A stretch of 64,000 nucleotides of DNA from NCBI RefSeq assembly GCF_000142905.1, contig NW_013657634.1:193925-257924 (forward strand). Direction: 5' to 3'. This document shows positions 1-8,650 of this stretch, piece by piece (the first letter of the stretch is position 1; each line of letters starts with the position of its first letter). The position numbers and the translations under genes were made by a program. Below the pieces are notes generated by a model that was not told the DNA's origin, ran no database searches, and saw only the letters and a program-made list of their open reading frames with translations. This DNA comes from Thecamonas trahens ATCC 50062. Its lineage: Eukaryota; Apusozoa; Apusomonadida; Apusomonadidae.

Positions 1-3000
1 GCCGTTGATTGGGTCCGGAACGTGAACCGGCGGCGGAACAGACGACCCAGCCGGCGGGTGGCACGACGGACAACGGTCGTCACCGGGACAGAGCGCGCAC
101 GGCGCCCCGGGCCGACACACCGGGCACGCCACGCAGTCGCACCGCTCATCACAGAACAGGCCGTGGTCTTCGCGGCCGCACGGGTGCGGCTGTAGACACA
201 CGATGCAAAACGAGTAGCCGCAGCATGCGCCGGCCGAGCCGCCAACATGGTGGCACGAGTGCCCGCGCGGCCGCGAGATGAGCGCGCCGCACCGCGGGCA
301 AGGCTTTGACGTCGCGCCCAGCAGCGCGAGCGTCGCTGCGTCTCGGCCGGTCGCCTCGTCGGCAGCAATCGAGTCGCACGAGCGCCCGGCATGCCGGAAC
401 CATGGCACCGAGCAGTTGCAACACCAATCGGTGGCACACCCCGGACACACTACTCTGCTCGACCGCTGAAGCTGGCGCTGCGACTTGCCGGAGAGATCCG
501 GCTTGATGCACATCAGCTCGCATCCGGGACAGAACGTAGTCTCACCCTTGGGAACCGCGCCGAGCAGCGACTGGACCACCCACCGCGAGCCGGTCTCGGC
601 ATCAACCACTCCCCGAGCCACAAGATGCTCGATGACGTGGGCCGGCACGCGCGCCCGCGGGGACATCGAGTCTTGGGCTCGGCAACCCGGGCACATTGCT
701 GGAAACTGCCCACGCTCGATCATGTCGCGTACCGCACTCTGCGCGCAGCCGGCGCAGTATCCGTGCTCACAAAAGCCAACGGTAAACGCTACGCTGACGT
801 TGTCACCAAAGCAAATGCCGCACTCGGGCAGCGTCCGCACCCCACAACCAGACGCACCTGACTCGCCCGAGTCGTCCGAGCTCACAGAGCCGGCCAGCTG
901 GATCGAGCCCACGCCTGCGCCCACCAACAGCGGCGGAGGTAGCTCTCGAGCGAGCCGCGGTCGTGATGGGTCGACATCCAGCGCACCGTATCCGCGCACC
1001 GGTACGACGTCGACTCGGACCTTGGGAATCAACCGCTGTTTCTCCTCAGCCGCCAGTAGCGCCGCCGCACGTGCGTGCTCACCAGCACGCAGACGCCGGA
1101 CGAGCAGCCGCCACACGCCGGGCCAGCCAAACGCCATCAGCGCCACGAGCGCGAAAAGCCCAGCAGTACAGCTCGCAACAATGCGCGGCGTGGCATCATC
1201 GCCCGCCACACACACACCACGCTTGCACCTACTGCCAAACCCGCAGCCGGTGCGCTCGCCAAAGCAACTTGTCGCACACTTGCGCGTCCGGGTATCACAC
1301 ACATAGCTACCGCAGCCGGCGTCAAACGGCATCGGCCCACAACTCTTGCCGTCGACCGAGAGCGACGACGGAAGTTCCACAAATGACTTGTCGACTCTCA
1401 CGTCCATTACCAGCGGGATCGTCACAAAGGCGAGGACAAGGCCTGCAACGCCAAACGACAACGCGCCCGCGAGCACCACCGCCGATCGTCGCATCCCGTA
1501 CAAATTGCTATGTCGCCAAGAGCACCGCGCGCAGAGGCAGAACCCTACCATGAAGGCCACAAGCAACCCGAGCCCGATGGCTGTCAAACTCGCGGCTGTC
1601 ACCCCAAACGACAGCGGCGCCGACGCAGGTGCGAGCACACATCTCCCTTCGTGGGAACAGTACGGCGCAACGTGCATGCCGGATGGGAGCTGTGAAGTGA
1701 GCCGCTTGTCCATGGCGCCGCGGCACTCATGCGACGATGAGCATGAAATCGCACACGTCCTGTTGTGAACGCGGCAGTAGTATGGCCAGCAGTTCGGCGA
1801 GGAGAGGCCGACACAGCTTGTGAGTGCAACCGGCAGCGTTGTTTCCGGTGGCCGTGTCAGCCGCACCCGAAGACGTACGAGCGAGAGTGGAAGTGCCACA
1901 ATGAGGCCGGCGCCAACAGCCACCAGAGCGACGACCGCAAACAACTGCACCACGTCGTTGGAAGATGCCCAGGGCACAAGCACCCCCGGCAAGCACGCAC
2001 ACACCACCATGACCGCCGTCACCACCCCAAGCACCACCACCGCCGCCAGCCATCGCCGGAGCACGAGCCGGCTGGCGTGATGGGTTGTAGCAACACACTT
2101 GCCGGACGCGGCATCGCACGCCAGCCCCGCCCCGGCGCACTCAAAGTCGTGCCGGCACGAGCGCCGGCACCGCCCACTCGGCATGTCGCACCAGTACGGT
2201 GCACAGACCGGCGCGTCAACGGCGGCACAGGCAGGCGAACTCGCGCGCTCCGCAGCCGTCAGTGGCGGCTCGAGCGCAGGCACCGGCACTCGGAGAACGA
2301 GCATGGCGATGCCGACGACAGCAAAGCCGACAATGGCACCACATGTCGCAGACGCGAGCCACGAGTTACAGAGCCAGATCGGCCGCCATCGCCGCCGCCA
2401 CCGCGATCGATACGAGTAAGGCGAGCAGCACTTGTTGCTACACCACCCGGCACCCACGCCTAAGACCACCACTAGCAACCCGAGGCCAATTGCCGCGGAG
2501 AGCGAGCTCACCCAAAACACGAGAGGCGAGTACCGCCGGACAGAGAGGCCGGCGCCGCCAGTCCAAACGCAAACACCGGCGGCCGAGCAGCCATAGCCGG
2601 TCACACACTGATCTGAGGAAGAGCAGCGGGTCCGGCATGCGCGGCTCCCATAGTCGCACGTGTACGGATAGCAGGCGTGCGGGCCAGCGCAAGACGTCCC
2701 GTTGCCTGCAATGCCATCAAAGTTCACAGTCACAAGGTGGCTGGCCATGTTCAGCCCGACCGAGAGCGCAAAAATGAACGCCAGAACCACACTCACCATC
2801 GATGACATGACGCAGATGACCGGGCGTAGGTGGACCGGAAACAAAAACGAAGCGACCGAGAAGCAGCAAGGCGTGCCGATAAGAAAGGTGCCAAGCGCGA
2901 CTGCCAGCGCCACGCCCCACAGTGTCGCCTGCGAGTGGGCTGGCTTGTGAATGCCTGGTACCGATCGGGCCCATGTTGCAATGACGCAAGTCCCACCACG

Positions 3001-3657
3001 ACAAGCAGCGCCAGGCGAGCACTGAGAGCTTGCAGTGCAGCGTGTACCACAGAGTCCGGCGCGGGTGTTGCAGAGGAACGGCTCGCAAACCGGATCATCG
3101 AGCGCCCCGCACGGTCGACGGTCGCCGGCGCTAGCAGGCGAGACCGCCGGCAGGCTCGACGCCCGCGAGCTGAGCCCGATCGAGCAGCCGATGACAACGG
3201 CAGATATCGGGACGGCTACAACACCGACCAGCACTGCTGCCCAAAAGTTGTCCGATGTGCCGATTCGCGAGGCCATGAGCCGCGGCGAGCCCCACCTTAC
3301 CGGGCGGGCGGTGGTGTGGCGGGCAGCCGAGGCCGGCGGGACCGCGCCAGCTGCTGCAGCGACGCCGCACACCACAATGGCGAAGCCAATGGGCACAAAG
3401 ACCACCATCAGCGCCAGCGGTGTCCGCGCCATTAGTGGCTGCGGCGACGGGATGCCCGGAAGGAGCGACGCGCACGTGCTAGACGCCTCGAGGCACGTTG
3501 AATGCGGCGGACAGGCGGGGGGAGAGTGGCACCCTCTGGCGACGGCAATGAACGGGGCGGGCTGAGCAGCACCTGTAGCAGCGCATGGATCCGCGGAGAC
3601 ATACACCACAGAGAGAACAACGAGTGCCTTCAGTATGGCATCTCTCATCATCCCCAT
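1..3657 (-). CDS. Multi-pass transmembrane RBR (RING1-IBR-RING2) E3 ubiquitin ligase, 3' partial
   Basis: One frame stays open for 1219 codons from an ATG at 3657 (further ATGs at 3651 and 3648) and runs off the left edge, so the C-terminus is missing. Residues 1-22 look like a signal peptide. About eleven hydrophobic segments follow, separated by five 8-cysteine modules starting near residues 184, 322, 472, 614 and 771, each ending in Cys-Val. After the last membrane segment (about 810-830) comes a cytosolic-type RBR unit: RING1 from Cys946 (CGIC, then CEHGYC, CPGC), IBR from Cys1043 (CPGC, VCPGC, DWCCNC) and RING2 from Cys1120 (CPRC, then RGHSCHHV). Cys1135 sits where RBR ligases carry the thioester cysteine. 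RBR enzymes take ubiquitin from an E2 through this cysteine. An odd number of membrane segments after a signal peptide places the modules outside and the RBR in the cytosol. I know no family with this order; the RBR call is firm and the substrate unknown. Confidence 0.85.
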   Translation of the reverse strand, partial: MGMMRDAILKALVVLSVVYVSADPCAATGAAQPAPFIAVARGCHSPPACPPHSTCLEASSTCASLLPGIPSPQPLMARTPLALMVVFVPIGFAIVVCGVAAAAGAVPPASAARHTTARPVRWGSPRLMASRIGTSDNFWAAVLVGVVAVPISAVVIGCSIGLSSRASSLPAVSPASAGDRRPCGALDDPVCEPFLCNTRAGLCGTRCTASSQCSPGAACRGGTCVIATWARSVPGIHKPAHSQATLWGVALAVALGTFLIGTPCCFSVASFLFPVHLRPVICVMSSMVSVVLAFIFALSVGLNMASHLVTVNFDGIAGNGTSCAGPHACYPYTCDYGSRACRTRCSSSDQCVTGYGCSAAGVCVWTGGAGLSVRRYSPLVFWVSSLSAAIGLGLLVVVLGVGAGWCSNKCCSPYSYRSRWRRRWRPIWLCNSWLASATCGAIVGFAVVGIAMLVLRVPVPALEPPLTAAERASSPACAAVDAPVCAPYWCDMPSGRCRRSCRHDFECAGAGLACDAASGKCVATTHHASRLVLRRWLAAVVVLGVVTAVMVVCACLPGVLVPWASSNDVVQLFAVVALVAVGAGLIVALPLSLVRLRVRLTRPPETTLPVALTSCVGLSSPNCWPYYCRVHNRTCAISCSSSHECRGAMDKRLTSQLPSGMHVAPYCSHEGRCVLAPASAPLSFGVTAASLTAIGLGLLVAFMVGFCLCARCSWRHSNLYGMRRSAVVLAGALSFGVAGLVLAFVTIPLVMDVRVDKSFVELPSSLSVDGKSCGPMPFDAGCGSYVCDTRTRKCATSCFGERTGCGFGSRCKRGVCVAGDDATPRIVASCTAGLFALVALMAFGWPGVWRLLVRRLRAGEHARAAALLAAEEKQRLIPKVRVDVVPVRGYGALDVDPSRPRLARELPPPLLVGAGVGSIQLAGSVSSDDSGESGASGCGVRTLPECGICFGDNVSVAFTVGFCEHGYCAGCAQSAVRDMIERGQFPAMCPGCRAQDSMSPRARVPAHVIEHLVARGVVDAETGSRWVVQSLLGAVPKGETTFCPGCELMCIKPDLSGKSQRQLQRSSRVVCPGCATDWCCNCSVPWFRHAGRSCDSIAADEATGRDAATLALLGATSKPCPRCGALISRPRGHSCHHVGGSAGACCGYSFCIVCLQPHPCGREDHGLFCDERCDCVACPVCRPGAPCALCPGDDRCPSCHPPAGSSVPPPVHVPDPING

Positions 3658-3968
3658 GCGCCCGCCAAGGCCGATAGAAGCCGTGCGCGCGAGTCCTGGT
3701 CGCCGAGCGAGGTGTGTCACACACGAGCGTGTCATGGAACACTCGTTCTTGCATGGCGTGGTCGTCGATTGACTTTCCGTCGGCCGGTGGACAGCGGCCT
3801 CCGGCCACCACTCGGCAGACGGCAAGCGCCCCCCTCGCCGACTCCATCCCACCCAGCGGGGTTACGCGTCGAGTACACGAGGCACGCAGGCGCTGGCGAG
3901 CGAGCGCATTGGTCACCACCCCACCTCCCAAAGTACTCACCTCCCCTTCACCCTCGTATACATACAAC
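3658..3968. promoter_or_regulatory. Divergent intergenic region between the RBR ligase and uL6m
   Basis: A 311-base spacer separates two divergent start codons and must hold both promoters. I see no TATA box, repeat or convincing factor site. The uL6m frame is open upstream of its chosen start through much of this region, but that stretch is not protein-like. Confidence 0.4.
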
Positions 3969-4721
3969 ATGCTGCGTGGGCTGCAGTCTTGGAGCATGCT
4001 GACGCGGACGCGGGGCTTTGCGGCGGCGGCCGGAGCGGCCGGCTCGCTGACCGAGCTCGAGCAGGCTGCGCTCTACCGCAAGATGGCGGTAGCGGTGGTG
4101 ACGGGCGGGCGGAGCGAGCTGGAGACGCTGGTCAAGGGCGCCATGGCGGACGACGTGCCGCTCAGGGGCCCGCTGGCCGAGGCGGCGCTCAAGGCCGCCA
4201 TGTTTGTCCCGCAGGGCACCCTGCTCGAGGCCGAGGCCGACCTCGACCTCGTCCAGCACGGCGCCCACCACGCCATCCGGCCCAAGCCGCGGGCCAAGCG
4301 GCAGAGGGCTCTGTTTGGGACGGTCAAGTCGGCGGTCGCCTCGGTGCTGGAGGGCCTCGATCGTGGGTATGTCAAGCGCCTGAACCTGGTAGGCGTAGGC
4401 TATCGCGCCTGGCTCGGCAAGCCGTCCGAGGGCAAGGCCCTTGTCGACGACGGCTCGGTCCGGGCCCCGGTTGCAGCGCCCGACGACGATGTCCTCTGGC
4501 TCAAGCTCGGGTACTCGCATGATGTCGAGGTGCCCATTCCCGACGGACTCGCTGTCAAGGTCATCAAGGACACCACCATTGTTGTCGAGGGCATCCACAA
4601 GCAGCAGGTCGGCGAGTTTGCCGCCCAACTCCGCCGCCATCGCAAGCCCGATGCGTACAAGGGCAAGGGCGTCCGCTACGACGGCGAGGTTCTCACCCTT
4701 AAGCAGGGCAAGCGCAATTGA
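3969..4721 (+). CDS. Mitochondrial large-subunit ribosomal protein uL6 (L6)
   Basis: This 250-residue protein is the mitochondrial form of ribosomal protein L6, which binds 23S-type rRNA near the sarcin-ricin loop. The C-terminal signature PDAYKGKGVRYDGE matches the conserved bacterial/organelle L6 motif (P-x-x-Y-K-G-K-G). The second L6 domain is recognisable in LNLVGVGYRAW and in the stretch VEVPIPDGLAVKV. The start at 3969 gives an N-terminus rich in Arg, Ser and Ala and lacking acids (MLRGLQSWSMLTRTRGFAAA), as expected for a mitochondrial targeting peptide. A downstream Met (3996) would also work. The frame is open upstream to 3714, but that extension has no conserved features. The next gene is convergent, with a 77-base gap. 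Confidence 0.9.
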   Translation: MLRGLQSWSMLTRTRGFAAAAGAAGSLTELEQAALYRKMAVAVVTGGRSELETLVKGAMADDVPLRGPLAEAALKAAMFVPQGTLLEAEADLDLVQHGAHHAIRPKPRAKRQRALFGTVKSAVASVLEGLDRGYVKRLNLVGVGYRAWLGKPSEGKALVDDGSVRAPVAAPDDDVLWLKLGYSHDVEVPIPDGLAVKVIKDTTIVVEGIHKQQVGEFAAQLRRHRKPDAYKGKGVRYDGEVLTLKQGKRN

Positions 4722-4798
4722 TGCCGCTCGCGTCCTTGCTTCCGCCGGCTGGCAGCGTGCCTCACCAGCTCGCTTTTCAGTAAAATCCTCAGCAACCG

Positions 4799-7471
4799 CT
4801 ACGATGCGGTCGTCTTTACCTTGCCGAGGCTCGGAAGGCCCTCCATGACCCGGCGGAACATTCGCTTGCCATTGACGAGGTTTGTGACCCGGAGTCGCTC
4901 GTTCGCGAGATGGCCATTATCCGACGCCTGGCCCATCGGGATGTGCAGCGCTGGCGCACCCAGCGTCTCCTCGAGGTACGGCACGACCGGAATGGAGCCG
5001 CCTTCGCGGACAAAGAGCGGCGGAGCGCCCCAGACCTCCTCCACCGCTTCTGCTGCGAGGCCGTAGAGCGGCGACTCGGCATCCGCCGACCACCACTTTC
5101 CGGCCTGTACCACCTTGACGGCCACACTGTTGGTCGAGTTCAACTCGCCAAAGACCGCGTCGACGTGGGCCTGCAGCCGCGCAATCATAGTGTCGATGCT
5201 CTGGTCCGGCACAATCCGCATCGAGACCTTGGCCGTCGCCCGTCGCGGAATGACCGACGACGCGCCCGAACCGGTAAACGAGCCCTGGACGTCGTGGACC
5301 GAGAGCGACGGCAGGAGCCACCGCCGCTGGAGCACAGACTCGGTGTTGGCGTCGCGGTCCCCGGGCGCCACGCCAATCTCGTCCAGGTAGCGGTCGAGGT
5401 CAAAGTCGTGGACGTTGAGGTCAAGCGCGGTCTCGGTCACGTCGACGTAAAAGCCGGGTACCGCCACTCGTGTGTTGCCGTCCTCAAACAAGCCGTCCAG
5501 GACGTGGACAAGGTCGACCAGCGGCTCGCGGACCGCTCCGCCGTCGACGCCCGAGTGCAGATCGCGCGGCGGGCCAGTGACGGTCAGCGCAACGTGGATG
5601 ACCCCGCGCATGCCGAGGGTGAGGCACGGCGCCTGGTCGCCAACCCAGTACGTGTTTGAGAGGAGGACGTAGTCGACGCCACCCAGGAGCTCGCTGTTGG
5701 CCTCGATTGCCTCGCGGAGACCGGCCGAGCCTGACTCCTCTTCGCCCTCGACCACAAAGACGACGTTGATTGGCAGTGAGCCGCACTTGGCGTGAGCCAC
5801 CAGCTCGCCCACAGCCGCGAGAAAGGCCACAATGGGCCCCTTGTCGTCTGACGCTCCGCGCCCGTACAGATACCCGTCGCGCGGGGTGAGCGTCCACGGG
5901 TCGCTCTCCCACCCGTTGTCGGGCGATGCCGGCTGCACGTCGTAGTGTCCGTAAAAGGCGAGCGTCGGCTTGGACGGGTCGGCCCCGATCCGCCCCAGCA
6001 CAATCGGATTTCGTCGCGGCGAGGTCGGGTTTGGCACAATGCGGACGTCCGCTCCGAGTGCAAGCAGCGCGTCTGACATGTGCCGCGCCGCCGCTAGGCA
6101 TGCCGATGCACGTGCTGGGGAGCCCGAGACCGATGCGTGGGCCACAAACTCGCCAAGCATCGCAATGAGCGCCTCGGTCGTGACAACCTCGCTTGCGCCG
6201 AGCTGGTCGAGCAGCGGCGCACATGAGCTGGCGGCGGGGCTCTCGACCAGCGATACCGCCCCAGTATGTCGCACGAGGTCATACACGGCACATCGTGCGT
6301 TGGCAGCGCCGATCCACAACGTCGAGCCGAGCATGAGTCCATAGAGTGGTTCGTGCGGGACGTGGACAAGTCGCAGACAGGCGAGCGAGCCGAGGCTCCA
6401 AACGCAAACATCTCCGCCACTTCCGATCGAGACCAGGTTGTCGGCGCACTTGGCGAACGCCACCACTGCCGACGAGTGCCGCGAGAGGACCCGGAGGCAA
6501 AACGGCGGACCAGGAAATGTCAGATCCCAGACCCGAATAGTGGTGTCAGATGCGCCTGAAAAGAGCCGACGGCCAGGTTCAAGCACCATGGCCAGCACCG
6601 ATGACGCATGGCCCTCGAGCAGTGCTTCGCGATGCTGCAGCGCCGGCGACGTCCAGACCGAGATGGAACCTGTGGCAGTACCCGAGTACAGCCTCGCAGC
6701 GCCTGCATCGTACGCCATGCATAGTACGCTCCCGCGGTGCATCGAGTTGGCGGTGGCATGAACTGGCCGCTCACACGGAGTGCACACAGATGCAGAGCAA
6801 GTTGCACTCTCACTGGCCGCGGCGGCGTACGGTGAAGGTGCCGGAGGCGGGTGGAGCCGCAACGGCTGGCGAATGAGTGGAATCGGATTGTCTGCCGCCG
6901 CCACTGCATCCATTGACACCGGGATGGGGCTCTCTTCGCTCAACGCAGCCAGGAGATCGTCAAGGACAAGTGAGCGGATGAATCCATCGTGCATGCCGAC
7001 GTAGAGGAGGCCGGCGTCCGGGGCGACGGCGAGTGAGATGACGCTCCCGGATCGCGAGTTAAAGAGCCCCAAGCAGGCATGCGGAGGCGAAGCTTGCCAC
7101 ACACGAATGTATGTGTCGGCCGAGCCACTCAGCAGCAGATCCGAGTCTTGGAGAAAGAGCAGCGAAGTGACGGCGCGGACGTGGCCCGTCAGCGTGACAG
7201 CCAGCTGATACGAGCTTGTGTCAAAGATGCGGATGTCGCCGTTTGAGAGACCAGCGGCGACAGCAGCTTTGTCGGCAAGCTCGGCGAGTACCATACATGT
7301 TGTATGTTGCGGGAGGGTAAAGCCGGCGAGTGGGTCGAGTGGATCGACGACGGCGGCGCCGCTCACTCCGAGACCCACCGGCGAGCCGAGCAGAGCGGGC
7401 GGGAAGGCAAAGGAGCCGGCGGCAGCAGAGAGTGGCGAGGTCGGTGGAGTGGCATCGATCCAGTTGTGCGA
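4799..7471 (-). CDS. DUG2: Dug2-like WD40 + M20 metallopeptidase, C-terminal part of a probable Dug3-Dug2 fusion
   Basis: The N-terminal half carries WD40 repeats (for example GLSNGDIRIFDTSS, GSADTYIRVW, GTATGSISVWTS, GASDTTIRVWDLTF). The C-terminal half is an M20A peptidase with its metal-ligand motifs in order: YGHYDVQP, GRGASDDKGP, EGEEESGSAG and a C-terminal GQASDNGHLANE. This domain order is that of yeast Dug2, a subunit of the cytosolic Dug2-Dug3 complex that opens the gamma-glutamyl bond of glutathione. No good start codon precedes the first WD repeat. The frame reads back through protein-like sequence (SHNWIDATPP) to meet the upstream Dug3 frame, which is one base out of phase. I therefore treat this as the second half of one gene rather than a separate one. 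The alternative is a separate Dug2 starting at the internal Met in CMVLAELAD, near 7290. Confidence 0.8.
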   Translation of the reverse strand, partial: SHNWIDATPPTSPLSAAAGSFAFPPALLGSPVGLGVSGAAVVDPLDPLAGFTLPQHTTCMVLAELADKAAVAAGLSNGDIRIFDTSSYQLAVTLTGHVRAVTSLLFLQDSDLLLSGSADTYIRVWQASPPHACLGLFNSRSGSVISLAVAPDAGLLYVGMHDGFIRSLVLDDLLAALSEESPIPVSMDAVAAADNPIPLIRQPLRLHPPPAPSPYAAAASESATCSASVCTPCERPVHATANSMHRGSVLCMAYDAGAARLYSGTATGSISVWTSPALQHREALLEGHASSVLAMVLEPGRRLFSGASDTTIRVWDLTFPGPPFCLRVLSRHSSAVVAFAKCADNLVSIGSGGDVCVWSLGSLACLRLVHVPHEPLYGLMLGSTLWIGAANARCAVYDLVRHTGAVSLVESPAASSCAPLLDQLGASEVVTTEALIAMLGEFVAHASVSGSPARASACLAAARHMSDALLALGADVRIVPNPTSPRRNPIVLGRIGADPSKPTLAFYGHYDVQPASPDNGWESDPWTLTPRDGYLYGRGASDDKGPIVAFLAAVGELVAHAKCGSLPINVVFVVEGEEESGSAGLREAIEANSELLGGVDYVLLSNTYWVGDQAPCLTLGMRGVIHVALTVTGPPRDLHSGVDGGAVREPLVDLVHVLDGLFEDGNTRVAVPGFYVDVTETALDLNVHDFDLDRYLDEIGVAPGDRDANTESVLQRRWLLPSLSVHDVQGSFTGSGASSVIPRRATAKVSMRIVPDQSIDTMIARLQAHVDAVFGELNSTNSVAVKVVQAGKWWSADAESPLYGLAAEAVEEVWGAPPLFVREGGSIPVVPYLEETLGAPALHIPMGQASDNGHLANERLRVTNLVNGKRMFRRVMEGLPSLGKVKTTAS

Positions 7472-8469
7472 CTCGGAAAAGATGCGGGTGGAGCCGGAGC
7501 GGGAAGGACCCTGTGCGTGGGGACGGCCGTCGCGTCGAGCATCGGCAGGCACCAGACGTCGATCTGCGAGGTGACGACCATGGCTGTGTTCTGCGGAACT
7601 GCCAGCCAGTCGTCCGAGTCCCACAGCGGCTCCGAGGCAATGACAACCAGCGACGGCGTCTTGTTCTCGGTCACCATGGTGCAGTCGGTGAGCGCATCAC
7701 CGGGCTTGGCGTCTGGCGCAGGGACAGAGGCAATGCGCGAACCAGTGGCAAAGTAGAGCGAGACCGACGGGTCCGAGTCAGACATGACCCCGTTGCGCGA
7801 GACATAGCGAGTGGCGACCGAGGTTGTTCCGTCCGAGATGGCGATGTTGAGGTAAGAGACAAAGTCTACGCCACGGTCTGCGGCAGCCTCGGCCTCCCAT
7901 GCATTCAGCTGGGCCACCGTCTCGTAGAGGGCGGCAAGTAAGTCGGCCGGGACCAGATCGAGGTGATCAAAGTCTGTGCCCTGCGGAAAGGTGTTGAGGA
8001 AGAGGGCAAAGATGTGCTCCGAGTCTGTGGATCCGAGGATGCCGCCGTAGATATCGTCCCTGAGCGAAGCAAGCAGCTTGCGCTTGACACCTGCGGAAAA
8101 TGCACCCACGGATCCGTTGTGCATGAAGAGGAGCTTGCCAGCGGCAAACGGATGGCAGTTGGCCTCGGAGAGCGAGCCCGTGGTTGCCGAGCGGACATGG
8201 GTCATGAACATGCGCGATCGGGTGGCCTTGGCGAGGCGATGCAAGTTGGCGTTGTTGTGGGCCGGTGACATGGAGGTGAACACACACGGCAACTGGTCAT
8301 CTTCGTGGAGCGAGTACCATCCGAGCCCACAGCCATCGAGATGGACGGCAAAGCCCGTGACCAGCTGGGCCGACCACAGCGTCTGCCGACAGAGCGAGTG
8401 CCGTGGCTGGGTCACCACCTCGGCCACTGTCAACGGGTCCACGCCCACATATAGCAGGAACCGGCACAT
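7472..8469 (-). CDS. DUG3: Dug3-like class II glutamine amidotransferase, N-terminal part of a probable Dug3-Dug2 fusion
   Basis: The protein starts MCRFLLYVG, so Cys2 becomes the N-terminal nucleophile of the Ntn-hydrolase fold after Met removal, as in class II glutamine amidotransferases. Other family motifs are GLGWYS, THVRSATTGS, NCHPFAAG and FMHNGSVG (the oxyanion and glutamine-binding region), SDSEHIFALFL and the closing VVIASEPLWD...WLAVPQNT. In yeast, Dug3 with Dug2 cleaves glutathione to glutamate and Cys-Gly. Read without correction the frame continues to a stop at 7363 through sequence that stops looking like Dug3 after about 7510, exactly where the Dug2 frame becomes protein-like. 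Joining the two frames needs one extra base in 7472-7560. The first 5' bases contain a TATG/TG microsatellite. Confidence 0.8.
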
Positions 8470-8481
8470 GTTGACGTCGTG

Positions 8482-8495
8482 TATGTATGTATGTA

Positions 8496-8531
<36 letters not shown>
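8482..8531. repeat. (TATG)5 then (TG)n microsatellite
   Basis: Five TATG units grade into a run of TG units. The tract lies just upstream of the Dug3 start codon, inside the spacer before the kinase gene. Confidence 0.95.
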
Positions 8532-8532
<1 letters not shown>

Positions 8533-8650
8533 AAGGGGGGAGGGGGTGGGGGGAGGGGGAGAGCGGTGCCTGCCTTATCTGTGTTCCATTGGCTGGTCAT
8601 TTCGCGTGCGGCGGTACCCGTCGCCTACACTGCTACCACGGCGATCATGT

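Noticed and set aside
1..3500. Several plus-strand Arg/His/Thr-rich frames
   Set aside because: They are antisense to the RBR ligase, whose minus-strand frame is continuous for 1219 codons with zinc-binding motifs and membrane segments.
7472..7509. A 38-base GT-AG intron that would join Dug3 to Dug2 in frame
   Set aside because: It restores the frame, but the donor (GTCCTT) is unlike the GTACG/GTATG donors elsewhere and the length is far below the 143-690 bases of the other introns. A missing base explains it better, in line with the other breaks.
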